From the NCBI GenBank assembly GCA_014218235.1, contig CM024760.1, forward strand, positions 70,744,961 through 70,808,960: 64,000 bases of DNA, written 5' to 3'. Source of the DNA: Colocasia esculenta. Its lineage: Eukaryota > Streptophyta > Magnoliopsida > Alismatales > Araceae. A model generated the notes under the pieces. That model did not search any database. It had not been told where the DNA came from and saw nothing but the letters and a program-made list of their open reading frames with translations. Made by a program: the position numbers and the translations under genes. Positions 11,341 through 22,161 of this stretch are shown here, in pieces; the stretch's first letter is position 1; each line of letters begins with the position of its first letter.

Positions 11341-12345
11341 CGCCAATGGGGGGGGGGGTTCTGATGATTGTATCACTATGCTCACAGAGTCACTGTTCAA
11401 CTTGACGTGGTGGGGACGAACCCATAAGTGGCTCATGCCCAAAAAACCCTTCTCAGCTGACGGAAAAGGGTTCTCTGGGCACGCTTTTGTTTGGCTGCCT
11501 CTTTTATCAACTTAAACTCAGCAGGCCATGACATGAAGTACATTAAAAATTGGGTTTATACTCGCAGTTTGGAGCTAACGTGCTTCAGCACTTCTTGTTG
11601 AATGTTGAACATAGAGACAGTAGAGTGGTAAAAGAAGGGCGCCATCACATTATGACATTATCCATTGTTTCCTACTTATTATCGTTTGGTACCTAACAGT
11701 AAGACGTGAGGTCTCATTTCACCGGAACTAGTCTGAAAAGATAAACTATTACTCATCTAATCTTATCATTTCGCTGCAAATAAACAAAACGCACCTGTGT
11801 TACGTAATTACCATCTTTTTCATCTGTTCTGTATCGAACTGTTTCGTTCTTCTGCGCTTTTATAAGAGTAATAATGGGGGACCCCATGAGTCTGAAATTT
11901 TAGGGTGTTATTAATTTAATTTCACGTAGACATGACATGGTATAATTGGATTGAATTATCATTGCACGGTAAGTATTTCTTTGAAAAACGCCCCTCACAT
12001 TATGCATACCTCTCTTTTGGTAGGTAATGTGAGGTAGATTTAAACCTATGTCATTAAGATGTAGATTGAGGATCATAACTATTGAGCCATTCTCCCACTT
12101 CAAATAAATTGACATAAGAGTTGATACATGTGGAGGGGTGAGGGTGACTTGGCCTAATCGAGTCCATTCACCTAGGCCCACCATGGTGGGGAGAACGACA
12201 GCTATAGCCTGCCAGCTCCTTGGCACCCCCCGTCCCCCCAATGAAAAAGGAAGGGTGTGAGCACATCCTGTTATGAGCACGAGTGATTAAGAATTTAATT
12301 TGATTAATTTCTGCATTATAACCATGCTCTGTTTAATTATGGATG
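11341..12345. other. AT-rich stretch with no recognisable gene
   Basis: No ORF, RNA gene or LTR end is recognised. A 126-residue minus ORF (11900-12280) has no familiar motif and is probably chance. The block ends where the copia-1 LTR begins. Confidence 0.5.
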
Positions 12346-14048
12346 TGTTGATAATGATAAAACTATTTTGATGGTTAAATAATTTTGATGATGACAAAAT
12401 AGATTTAGGCCAAACACTGTATATTCATGATTCGACCAGTTCTATTTAGTGTGTTCACATTTATGTTTTAATAAACAACAAAATGAATTCATTCTGACAA
12501 AAGAAGTATATCTATACTATTCTAAACAGTATACAAATGAATACAGTAAAAATCGACTAAATGTAAGATCGACTGGATATTCCTTGTTCTGAAGTCGAAG
12601 TCATCTCAGGACTTGAAATCTGACATCGACTATAGTATAAACCTCCTGAGCAGCCAAAGTCTAACTTCGACTGTAGTTGACTAGCTTCATGATTCGAAGT
12701 TCACTTCAACTGATGCATTGTCTTGGCAGTCGATGTTCACTTTGACTGACGAAGAAGTTCATGGCAGTCGAACATCAAGTTGATATGCAACTTCGACTGA
12801 TGATGTGACATTCTTAGACTAAATTACTATTTTATTTGTATTATTGTACCAACGGTTGTCTACTTAATGTTTTGCGGATATTTTGTTGGCAATAATATTA
12901 AATCTAAACATTACAGCCTAAAGAATCATTATCTTTTATTACTTTACATTTTCTTGACTAAAGTTCTTTAACCAAAATCTTGAGATGTATGAAAAGTTTC
13001 CTATACGATAAAATATGTCATATGCGAATATGGTTTTTAATATGACAATGATATGAATATTTTATTTGTCATTTCAAAATCCCAATATTATAAAAATGGT
13101 AAAATCTCTTTTGTATCTTGGTATTTATTGTTCTGAAAAGAAACTATAGTAAAATAGACGTGAACGTACAATGACATATCCTCTGTCAGAAGTCCACTCC
13201 ATTTAAAGCATTGTGGCTTTCACATTTATAGTAGTGTACGATTGCCACTACAAAAAGATTTTAAGCAGACTTGTACAGACGTCTCTTTTGTCTGATGAAC
13301 AAAATGTATTTTTCTAACCCAGGATATCGTCCTGGAAGAGAAGTCTTTTCTTTTCTTATTTTTTCATACAAGCCATTAAATACGACTATCTACAGTAGCA
13401 TGCAAAGAAACCTACTATAGTAAGAAAACGATCGTTGGATACAAGTTTAAAGACGTTAAATACAAAGATCTTTTTTTTTTTCTGTCAAACGTTACATTTC
13501 AAATGGTTATCATTTTCAAACTACTACAAGAAGACTATAGGAAGAGTCGAAGTCTGAAAGAAAGAAAGAAATGACAGACACTTTACAAAAAGAAAGACGC
13601 ACAAGGCCTCTTTACTTCATTTTTGAAAAATCTTCTTCTCAAGAGTTTCGTGGACAAGAGCTTCAACATAGATCTCATAGAGTGTCCATATAGAGTGAGG
13701 GAGAGAGCTTTGTTGTGATTAGAATATCTATTTTTCTTCTCTCTCTATATGTGCTCATTCCTTACAGCACTTCATCAATAAGAGCATCTTTTGTGAAAAC
13801 CTATAAGGGGTTGATACCTTGTGTTGTATGCCCCTTAGTAAAGAAAAGACTTGCTTCGGAAAGTGGGTTAGTGCCCCTTTGGGATAAGGGAAGACTTGCA
13901 TTGACAAGGTTGTAATACCCTTTGATGAAGGGAAGACCAAGGGAAATTTGTTGTATGTAACCTGGTTTAGGTAGTAGAAATCCCAAGTGATTTCTTGGGG
14001 ACTGGATGTAGGAGTCTTGTTAAAGGGAAGATCCAAACGAAGATAAAA
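12346..14048 (+). repeat. Copia-1 5' LTR, main part
   Basis: About 1.7 kb of LTR. U3 carries a cluster of GTCGAAGT / ACTTCGACT motifs between about 12548 and 12810, in both orientations. Near the end, repeated AAGGGAAGA-like motifs (13860-14030) and GGGGACTGGATGTAG resemble the U5 region of Sirevirus LTRs. The last five bases before gypsy-1 are TAAAA (14044-14048), which recur at 52208-52212. The LTR tail and leader continue at 52213 to about 52318; no intact primer site is visible there. Confidence 0.75.
14044..14048 (+). repeat. Target-site duplication TAAAA, left copy (gypsy-1)
   Basis: Matches TAAAA at 52208-52212 immediately after the 3' LTR of gypsy-1. Removing gypsy-1 and one copy rejoins the copia-1 LTR. 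Confidence 0.9.
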
Positions 14049-14790
14049 TGTAAGGTCCTCGATTTCTGTGAATTTTATAACTGTTTCGATGCTTTGTTGT
14101 TCTGCCCGAAATTTCTTCTTAACGTCAACATCCATTGATGTTAAGGGGTAGTTGACGGCAACACTTGTGTCGTTTACCTTGTGGCCAGAAGATCTAGACG
14201 TCAACATCGATTGACACCTATTTCTGGTTGACGACAACTATGTGGCCGTTTACTTCTTCGGTTGTGTTTAAGATTCCAGATATGAAATTGTCCCGTTTTC
14301 TCCGGAAACTAATTAGGAAACCTCCCCCCAACGGTCAGGACTCTTATGATCTAGGATTCCCTCGACTCTATTGCCTATTTAACCTAGACATCTCGGTTAG
14401 GATAGGACTTTGGTTCAGAAGAAAGGTTTTCTAGGTTTCGGGGAGAGAAAGAGAGAGCTTGTGAGGGTCGATCCGACGATTTGAAGGCTTCAACCGGCGA
14501 TCTTCTACGATTGGGAGACTCTACTGAAGGTGAAGAAGCTCTCCTAATGCCGGGGGATCAACTGCACAAGCGTGGAAGTCGGATCAAGGCGGGGAACATC
14601 ACCTCTTTGGCTTGGCCGAGGAGGGCTTCATCGCCAAAAATTCGATCTTCATGGGTTTTTGGAGAGGCAAGTAACTTAGGGGTTTCATCCTAGGCCTATC
14701 ACCTAGAGTTTAGGTATTTTTCCAGATTTTTAATTCGTGTCATGGACCCCCAAATTCATCGCTTTTCGGTCTGCACTTTCTGCAGACAGG

Positions 14791-14877
14791 AGGTTGACGG
14801 CAACCTTATTGCCGTCCTGAGTTAACGACAATCGATTGTGCCGTTAACCCACTCTGACGGCAAGCCCCTTGCCGTCA
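14791..14877 (+). repeat. Three successive short hairpins in the gypsy-1 LTR
   Basis: GACGGCAA...TTGCCGTC, then TTAACGaCA...TGcCGTTAA, then a perfect 10-bp stem TGACGGCAAG / CTTGCCGTCA with a 3-base loop (14855-14877). The 3' LTR keeps decayed versions near 50350-50440. All share the core TGACGGCAA, so the array may be a set of protein-binding sites and not RNA structures. Confidence 0.7.
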
Positions 14878-16126
14878 AGTACATCTGGTTTTACAGAATA
14901 ATGGATTTAATCTGTGTGGTGTGATTTTTCGGGGATTTCTAGATGTTGCATATGATATAAAATTTCTAATTGATCAGGTATGTTTATTAGGCCAAACCAT
15001 GAATTCCTGTTAAAATCCTGATCATAATTGCGAATTATAGAATTTCTGTCAAAGGGAATTATGCATGTTTTGATAGATCTAAATTCAGAATAAATAGATA
15101 TGATGTATGAAATTGTTATAAGAAATTTCCATGAACATAAGGTTACTGTATACATGTTTTAAAATTGTTAGATCTGACTGTTCACTGTTTATCATGTCTA
15201 ATTGAAATATCTTATTAAATTGCATGAGATCTCTGTTAAATGTTAAAAATAGATATACTGTCATGAAAATTCTGAAAAATTAATCATATGATATATTTCA
15301 TGTGTAGAAATTATGGTTAAAATTTGAGTTTGTTATGACATATGTAGGTATTGTTTGCAATTGTAAAGGTATTTAAAGAGCATATTAAGCATGATTAATC
15401 CAAAAACAGTAATTACTGTGATTAGTATCATATTTAGGTATTGTGTAAAACCCAAAAATTAATATCAAAATAATAATATAATATAAAAAATTAGAGAAGA
15501 TTCTAATTTTTATAGAAGACATAAATATTTACTAGAAACCTAATTATCTTTATTTAGAGATATTTCTATATTATTAAAGTAACCCCGGTTCTGCCTTCAG
15601 ATGTACGCACTCCAACAGGACGCCACCAGAATTAGGTAACGGAATTGAAATATGAAAACACCATAATTTTCAAAAAAATGTGCTGATACTAGAAATGTAA
15701 ATATCCGGAATTATTGACGCCCAAATATCAAGATTAAGTCGACACAATGATTTTCTGGGTAATTTTTGTTGGGTGAAAAATAAATTCTAAAAATTAAACT
15801 AAAATCACCATAATTTGTAAAACCTTCCTATTAGCTTATGATTGAAATTTCAACTTGAATGGACACCATTTGGACATAAAAATATAGGGGAAAAGGGACC
15901 AGCTGAATTATCCCTTATTTACGACAAACATTTTTTTTAATTTCTTTCCTTACGTAGCCTTGGCTATGTAAGGCTTATTACCACTTGAGTTAGAAGGGCT
16001 ACACGTTTTACCCTACGTGTAAGTCATGGGGGCTGCATGGTGAACGTGGCTTTGGGTGGGTAAGTGAGGCTTTTCCCGCAACACATGTATGGCCTACGTG
16101 CCATACATGCATGAGGTTTGAGCGTT

Positions 16127-16133
16127 TATATAA
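16127..16133 (+). promoter_or_regulatory. TATA box of the solo LTR
   Basis: TATATAA in the context GCGTTTATATAAACTCTCC, the only strong TATA box seen in this LTR. Transcription would start about 30 bases downstream, near the CTTTCCACCACTTGCC stretch. Confidence 0.6.
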
Positions 16134-16184
16134 ACTCTCCTTCACCCTTTGTAAGAGTCTTTCCACCACTTGCCTAACTCTCCT

Positions 16185-16330
16185 GCTGCTCCTGCTCCTA
16201 CTGTTGCTGAAGCTGTTGCTGCTACCACTGCTCTGAGGAGTTGTAGCTGCTGCTTTGCCGTGGCTGCTGTTGCTGCTTCTTCTGTAGCTGCTGTTGCTGT
16301 TACTTCCTCTCTTGCACCTGCCGTGGCTGC
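16185..16330 (+). repeat. GCT/CTG-rich stretch in the solo LTR
   Basis: Imperfect runs of GCTGCTGCT and related triplets over about 145 bases just after the TATA box. They produce an Ala-rich ORF (16170-16499) that looks like a by-product of the triplet repeat, since the LTR is not expected to code. Confidence 0.75.
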
Positions 16331-17017
16331 ACTACAAGTTTCCTTCTCCCTGCTACTGTGGGCTCCTTCGTTGAGGAGAAGAGAAGGCCTTCATCTTCCT
16401 AAGTCAGGTAGGATTCTTTCCTTTTGTCTTCTTCTCATGCTTCTCCTTCTTTTAAAGTCTGGAAGTTCAAGCATCTACGTTGACCTCACATTGTCATGAG
16501 GTTCAGTAAGCTCTCTTGGTTACTTCTTTTCCATTGAGTCCATGTCTCTAAATTGACACTCATGTCTTTAGGTGTAAACTTTCCAAGTAGGATTCTCTCT
16601 TTATTCCCTCCTTCTTGTCTCCTATCCTTGATTAAAAGCTTGAGATTAAAGTGTTACCATGTTTATACCTTGGCTTAGATTCTGAAAGCATCCTTATGAT
16701 TGTTTTTCTATCCACTATAAGCTTGTTTTAGCTAAGATCATGTCATGTTCAAGTGTGTTTGTGGAAAATTTCCTATTAGATGTAGGGATGTGTTGTTAGA
16801 AGAATTGTTCTTCCAATAGTTATCTTTTCCTAAGTTTCTAGCCATCCATGTGTACAGTTTATATTTCTTTTATTCCACTTCCTTCCTTCCTGTAAAGTGG
16901 TGTTTAGAAGTGTAGATCAAACCCATTTGATGATGTTAATCATGTTAGGAATCATAGAAACACTTAGTAGAGTATCCTGTGGTAGTTTTACATCATTTCT
17001 AGAAGTTTAGTCTGTGC

Positions 17018-17258
17018 CTGTCGACAGTTAGAACCCATCTGTCGACAGTTAAAACCCATCTGTCGACAAGGTTCATGCTTCCAGAACCTAGATAATGCAG
17101 AACCACTAGTAGCTGTCGACAGATAGACTTCATCTGTCGACAGATGGCCTTCACCTGTCGACAGTCACCCTTGGCTTGTCGATAGGTAGTGCTCAGATTT
17201 TAGAAATCTGGTTCTGGAAGGCAGTGGCTGTCGACAGCCACTCTCTGGCTGTCGACAT
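17018..17258 (+). repeat. Array of the palindrome CTGTCGACAG
   Basis: Six perfect copies start at 17018, 17039, 17113, 17134, 17155 and 17228; near copies at 17060 and 17249 and a weaker one at 17175. Two groups of three are spaced exactly 21 bases, about two helical turns. The palindrome suggests binding sites for a dimeric DNA-binding protein in the LTR. Confidence 0.9.
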
Positions 17259-19458
17259 ACACTATCCTACTTTGCTTTCTAGCACCTTTTCTTGTCCAAG
17301 CCCTTGGTGACACACTTTGGTATTAACTCAACTAGTTGTTTCCCTCATTTTCTTGGATTCCAATTACTTTATCACTAAGAGGGATCATTTATTTGCCTTT
17401 CATATCCTACTTTGGATTATTCTTAAACTTTCCAAGTATAATTGATTCTTATGTGGTTTCAACCTTATGAAATTATTAGCTTTGGACCATAAACCTTTGT
17501 TACATGTGAGATTCGGAGTACTTGTGTACCACACTTAAATATTACCAGAAATAATTTGTGATGACAATTTTTGGGTCTTCGGACTCAGTTGAGATATATG
17601 CCAGTGCAAGTGGGGCTGGTCCAGTCCCGGGAGGAGCACCCGAATTTGTTTAGTAGCTGTACGGAACGATAAAGGATCTGTGGATGTTTGACATTGCATC
17701 ATACAGGCTTGATTAGTCATCATGTTATTTTATCATGGGTTGGATATGTATTTGAACCAGAATGTGAATTGTTGTCCTGAATTCTTGACCGTGCAATCTT
17801 GTTCAGTACTCATGTTCTACAATTGTTATCTATTGACATGGTCATCCAATCATCTTTGATATTCAGCTGTGCTAACAGTTAAGTTTCTTGTCTATTCTTT
17901 GGTTATCATAATCCTTTTGATTAGAAGATTGAATCCTATTGGGTTAGTTAGCTCATCAAATCTTACTTTTTCTCAGGTAATCTACAGTTCTAGAAGGTGG
18001 GACATCGGGATTTGTGGGCTGAGAGATCAACCTTTGCGGTGTTTACTTTTGAATTGTAAATTGAGAATCATGTAATACCTATAGAACGACAGTTAATAAA
18101 TTTTATTTAGTGAAGCCCTCGAGCAATTTTCTGCTCGAATAGTTCAAATTTTACTCTTGATTTCATATTCATTCACGTTTCAGCATTTATAGATATATTA
18201 AATGTCGGGACATGACATACTGTTAAGCATATTTTCTTACTGTTAGACAGCCATGATAAGTTCTGTAACCTGAAAGACATGTGTTTGCATTATAAGCATG
18301 TGAATGGATCATTAAGATCATGTAAAATGTTGCTAAGCATGTGATTAAGTGAAATAATGTGATTAAGTTAAATTTGTGCCGAAATTGACATTGCTACCAT
18401 AGAAGGCTGTGGAGCCGTACTGTAGAAAAGTCCCTATGGGAAGGATCAATGTGTATGTGATATCCTGTGGGCATCAGGATGAAATCTTGGAGGTGGACAA
18501 GTACCACTAGTTAGGGTGGAGAGAGCTTCTCCTGGTTCTGCACAGTTACCAAGATTCATCACTATAATGTCTAGGTGACGGGTATGTGTTATGTGATATG
18601 TGCGTCCTTCTTTATGGTGGTTCGGACTATGTGTCACGGTAAATAATGTGTAAAGATGTGAAAATGTGTGTAAATGTGCCAAGTGTTAATGTGAAAGTGA
18701 TGTGTTAATGTGTTATATTGTGGAATAATGTGAAACCATGTAATCTTGTTATATTTATGTCAAAACAGCAAGAAAAATGTGTTATAAAAGTATGTGAAAA
18801 GTGATAGATATCATGCTAGGTAGCTAGTGATCATGTGTTTAGTTCCATGATCAAGTTGTTTGGAAATATATTGTGAATGAGTTGAAGCTGATATCATGAT
18901 TTAAGCTAAGACCATGTGTAGATATTATGTTATAGGTTATTCAGTTGTACTTGTTTGTTATGACATGAACCATGTGGTAAAATTTCTCTTTTGTTAAATT
19001 GAGTAGCATGAATGTGATATGTGTAAGGATGTACCAATAGGTTACTTGCCGAGTCTTTTGTGAAGACTCATACTTGCTTTAACATACAGGTGAGACAGGT
19101 GTTCCTGTGATTGAGGAGGACGTTGTGAGGAGCGACTTCGAGAGAGAGGAGTAGCGGAGCTATTGGAGGACTGTCTTATAGATTGTACTTTTCATTTACT
19201 AGTATGTGGACAATGATGTTATATGGACTTGTTTAATTATGGACTTTGTTTATTTTCATTGCTACTATATAGACTGTGGGATGTGTGTAATGATGATGGA
19301 ATAAGAATCTCTTTTATTTCCGCTGTACTTTCCTTTGTTATTTATGTACATCTCTACCTACTGTGTTGTGTTGGATATATGTCCCACTGTGATGGCGCAC
19401 TTTATATCAACGTGGATTGGTATAATCGTACCGGTATAAAGAGGGTGGTTACAGAGAT

Positions 19459-19470
19459 TGGTATCAGAGC
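19459..19470 (+). other. Gypsy-1 primer-binding site
   Basis: TGGTATCAGAGC, five bases after the 5' LTR, complementary to the 3' end of plant initiator tRNA-Met, which primes minus-strand DNA synthesis. Confidence 0.93.
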
Positions 19471-19852
19471 AACATGTTGAGATTGTACATAAAGAAGCCA
19501 TCATCTACACAATATTTCAAAGCATTTATAGAATTAGTCTATACATGTGGAAAATATCTAATAATGAATTAAAGATAGTTAAGAAAATGGTTAGAACTAA
19601 TTAACTTAGATTCTAACTGAGTTAATTATTTTACAGGCAATGGCGAGCCGTGGTAGGCGCAACACCTAGGCTCGGGAGGACGAGCAGAGGCGTGAGGAGA
19701 GGGGTGAGCAGCAGGCCCCAGCACCCTAGGGTCCCACGGTACTTCCTCCACCACCACTTGTGGACTATGGCGTGTTCATGCAAGGTCTGGTCCAGGCGAT
19801 GCAGACCCAGACACAGACTCAGGCTGTGTTGCATGCTTAGTTGTAGGCACAA

Positions 19853-19934
19853 GTTAGAGTTGTTAAATAGGAGTAGTCTGTTTTGTTGAATGCATGATTA
19901 TTATGTGTTGCTTATATGTTTCTTAATGTCTCAG
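19853..19934 (+). other. Intron-like block 1 in gypsy-1 gag
   Basis: 82 bases, GTTAGAG at the start, T-rich with TGTCTCAG at the end. Removing it joins two phase-0 gag segments (…GCACAA / GCTCAGGC…), giving a run of Ala-Gln. The block itself is AT-rich and stop-containing. It could be a real intron or an insertion. Confidence 0.55.
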
Positions 19935-20141
19935 GCTCAGGCTTAAGCTCCAGTTCCCTAGGAGCAAGGCCATGGTGGTCCGTCCATCATGGAGAGGTTT
20001 AAGAGGATGACTCTACCTCTTTTTAAGGGGGAGAGTTAGCCCCTTATGGCAGAGAGCTGGATGAGAGAGGTGGAGAAGATCTTTCGTGCTATCAGGTGTG
20101 CGGAAGAGGACAAAGTTAGCCTAACAACTTACATGCTATAG

Positions 20142-20214
20142 GTACTTAGAGTATATGTACTTGTGTAAGATTTAGACTTTGAATTAGATGGTGCTTATGG
20201 GTTGTATCTTGCAG
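20142..20214 (+). other. Intron-like block 2 in gypsy-1 gag
   Basis: 73 bases, starts GTACTTAG after TAG (probably CAG before decay), ends TTGTATCTTGCAG. Removing it rejoins YML-Q-ERANVWW, matching the usual gag sequence YMLxxxAxxWW. This is the best evidence that the block is spliced out or is a later insertion. Confidence 0.65.
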
Positions 20215-20767
20215 GAGAGAGCCAATGTTTGGTGGGCCTCGATGCTACGTACGAGGTACGAGGATGGAGCTTTGGAGGTGACTTGGACCGAGTTCACTAG
20301 ACTCTTTCGGGCCAAGTTCATCCTCGAGCACATTCAGGAGAAGATGGAGCAGGAGTTCCCATCTCTCACACATGGCTCCATTTCTATCCTAGAGTACGAG
20401 GCCATATTTGCCGAGCTTTCCAAGTACGCTTCCCACATTGTTGCAGATGAGCGCAGGAAGGCCAAGAAGTTTGTGATGGGACTTAAACCACCACTCAGGT
20501 CGAGACTGGTTGCTTTTCACCATCGAACTTTGGACGAGGCTCTCAGCGCACCATGCAGGCAGGAGAGCGAGATGGATCAGTACATAGAGGAAAAGAGGGC
20601 AGCCCAGAAGAGGACAACGTCACCTTTCCAGAGGCAGGACAGAAAGAAGACATCGGTGTACCAGCTTCCACAGCGTTTAGTAGTAGCTCCGAGTCAGCAG
20701 GCAGTTGTACCCCAGACACCCAGCTTTAGGCCTAGCGACAAGAAGGCATGTCCTCATTGAGGAAGGA

Positions 20768-20772
20768 CACAC
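20768..20772 (+). repeat. Target-site duplication CACAC, left copy (gypsy-2)
   Basis: Matches CACAC at 45974-45978. Removing gypsy-2 and one copy restores the gag zinc-knuckle reading frame, GRTH then GGSECW. Confidence 0.9.
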
Positions 20773-21595
20773 TGTAGGACTCGGCTTCCCGGATTTCCGT
20801 CCGGTGTTTAGGATGACTGGCCACTAACGCGTCCGGGTTGGACGACGCGTTAGTGTCGCGTCGTGGGTGTCTGACGCGACAATCATCCTTGTCGCAACCA
20901 GCTTGTGCGTCGCGTTCTTGTCGCGCCCTGCTTTCCCGTCCCGTCTTCGTGTTGCGCCCGGTCAACGGGTCGTGATAGTGTTCCATTGCTTCAGTCGTCT
21001 GACACTTGTTAGGGTGGCAGGTGTGTCAGTACGACCTGTCGGGTTGTCGCGGCGTCCCTGGGGGGACGCGTTCTTGTCACGGTGCGTTGACCCGTCGCGT
21101 TAAGGTCCTGAACGCGATGCGTCGCCTTGTCGCGTCTTGGGTGCCGAAGGCTTAAGGCCTTGGCCGCAGACCCCTTCTCCCTTTCTCCCTCCTTCCCCTC
21201 TCTCCTCCCCCTCCGGCGGTGCTCTGCCTTCCTCTCTCCCCTTTGTGCGTTTCAGGCGAGGAGGAGGGTCGTGCTCGTGTTCCCGGTGTCGTGGAGCTTG
21301 CGTAGAGTGAGGAGGAGGTGGCCAATCTGACGTGAAGAGCCCTTATGGGTTCGTTTCTTCGTTTAAAGTAGAGATTGCTTGAATCCTTCTCGATCCGGGT
21401 GGATTGGGAGCTTCTCGTGCTTTCTAGTTAGTTTAGATAGCTTCTCCATGCTCCCCTCCCCCGCATGGTGGTGTTCATGGCTTGTGGGCGGCCCCGGGAT
21501 GGAGCATCCTGTGGGTCTACCTCTCTGCTAGTGTCGCGACCGCAGTGTGCGTTGCAACACCAGAAGAGGCGTCTGCCCAGTCGGGCGTGACCTTA

Positions 21596-21740
21596 TCGCG
21601 ACGCGTTTGCCTGTCGCGATAAGGATCGCTGTCACGACATGTGTTCCTGTCACGATAGGGTTTGCTGTCGCGACGCTTTGCCCCATCGCGACAGGGTTAC
21701 TATCGCGGTGCCCTTCCCCGTCACGATGGTATCACGACGA
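21596..21740 (+). repeat. 18-bp periodic array of TCGCGA / TCACGA in the gypsy-2 LTR
   Basis: The motif TCRCGA (or a one-base variant) starts at 21596, 21614, 21632, 21650, 21668, 21686, 21703 and 21721, seven intervals of which six are 18 bases and one is 17. Another partial motif follows at 21732. The same array is in the 3' LTR at about 43966-44110, more decayed. TCGCGA is a palindrome with two CG dinucleotides. Function unknown; U3 position fits an enhancer or methylation target. Confidence 0.88.
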
Positions 21741-22143
21741 CCTAGGGGGGGGTGTGACAGTGTCTGTGTGTGCCTCGGGTGTTCCGTGGTTCCAGTTGGG
21801 GTGTTGGTATGTGCCCCAGGGCTGGCTTGCCCTTAGGACCTTCTGGTGGGGAACGCGATAGGTTACCTCCCTGTGTTCAGTGACCGAAGGTGACACCTTC
21901 GTGGTCGTGTCCTGGCGGCGGTGCCAGGAGGCTCGTGTCTATCTAGTAATCGATTTTCTGACGTCGAATCGATTATTAGCAGAGCGATGTTTTCCGTACT
22001 GTCTGGTGGTGTTCCGAGGTTATGGCTTGCTCGTGCGTGCCTTGGTTGGCCGACGGCCCTCTCGAGGGTCCGTGCATGCCTCGTGCTTGATGGGCTTGTC
22101 GTGGGTTACAAGCCAGTAGTTTGGCGTGGTTCTTGTTGTGCTT

Positions 22144-22161
22144 TTTTTTTTGAATATAGCC
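22144..22161 (-). mobile_element. Micro-LINE insertion of 18 bases
   Basis: The 5' LTR holds TTTTTTTT then GAATATAGCC between two identical 16-base copies of GGTTCTTGTTGTGCTT (22128-22143 and 22162-22177). The 3' LTR has only one copy and no insert. Read on the minus strand this is GGCTATATTC plus a poly(A) tail between target duplications, the signature of a LINE insertion truncated almost to its tail. Confidence 0.75.

Larger units (their letters stand above)
15444..18217 (+). mobile_element. Solo LTR of another gypsy family, inside the gypsy-1 5' LTR
   Basis: Absent from the 3' LTR of gypsy-1, where the flanking sequence is continuous near 50995. Starts TGTAAAACCCAAAAATTA, ends TGTCGGGACATGACA, and is flanked by TATTG (15439-15443) and TACTG (18218-18222), a 5-bp duplication with one mismatch. 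No internal region remains, so it arose by recombination between two LTRs. At 2774 bases and with these ends it resembles Tekay-type LTRs. It contains a TATA box, a GCT-rich stretch and an array of CTGTCGACAG. Confidence 0.88.
14049..19453 (+). repeat. Gypsy-1 5' LTR (interrupted by a solo LTR)
   Basis: Starts TGTAAGGTCC, ends GGTGGTTACA. After removing 15444-18217 and one 5-bp duplication it is about 2626 bases, matching the 2606-base 3' LTR at 49602-52207. Both contain TAACGTCAACATC near the start, a TATA-like CTATTTAACCTAGA (about 14372), the CACAGTTACCAAGATTCATC block and a GT-rich 3' part. Differences between the two copies are common and include many small indels, so the insertion is not recent. 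Confidence 0.92.
19640..20772 (+). pseudogene. Gypsy-1 gag, N-terminal part with two intron-like interruptions
   Basis: Gag forms the virus-like particle. From ATG 19640 the frame reads 71 codons to 19852 (MASRGRR..., then a Gln/Thr-rich stretch). A GT...AG block, 19853-19934, follows; the frame resumes in phase 0 for 69 codons (SIMERFKRM, MAESWMREVEKIF). A second GT...AG block is 20142-20214, then the frame continues in phase 0 at ERANVWWASMLRTRYEDG through the retrotransposon gag domain (FRAKFI, EYEAIFAELSKYA, KFVMGLKP) to the zinc knuckle start KKACPH near 20757. In-frame stops are TAG seven times, TAA once and TGA once; TAG and TAA fall where Gln is expected. The frame continues at 45979 after gypsy-2. 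Confidence 0.85.

Noticed and set aside
11900..12280. 126-residue minus ORF as a host gene
   Set aside because: No homology recognised, composition like surrounding non-coding sequence.
16170..16499. 109-residue Ala-rich ORF
   Set aside because: Produced by GCT triplets inside a solo LTR; no start context, no domain.
19459..19470. Partial tRNA-Met gene
   Set aside because: Only the 12-base primer complement is present next to the LTR; no tRNA body.
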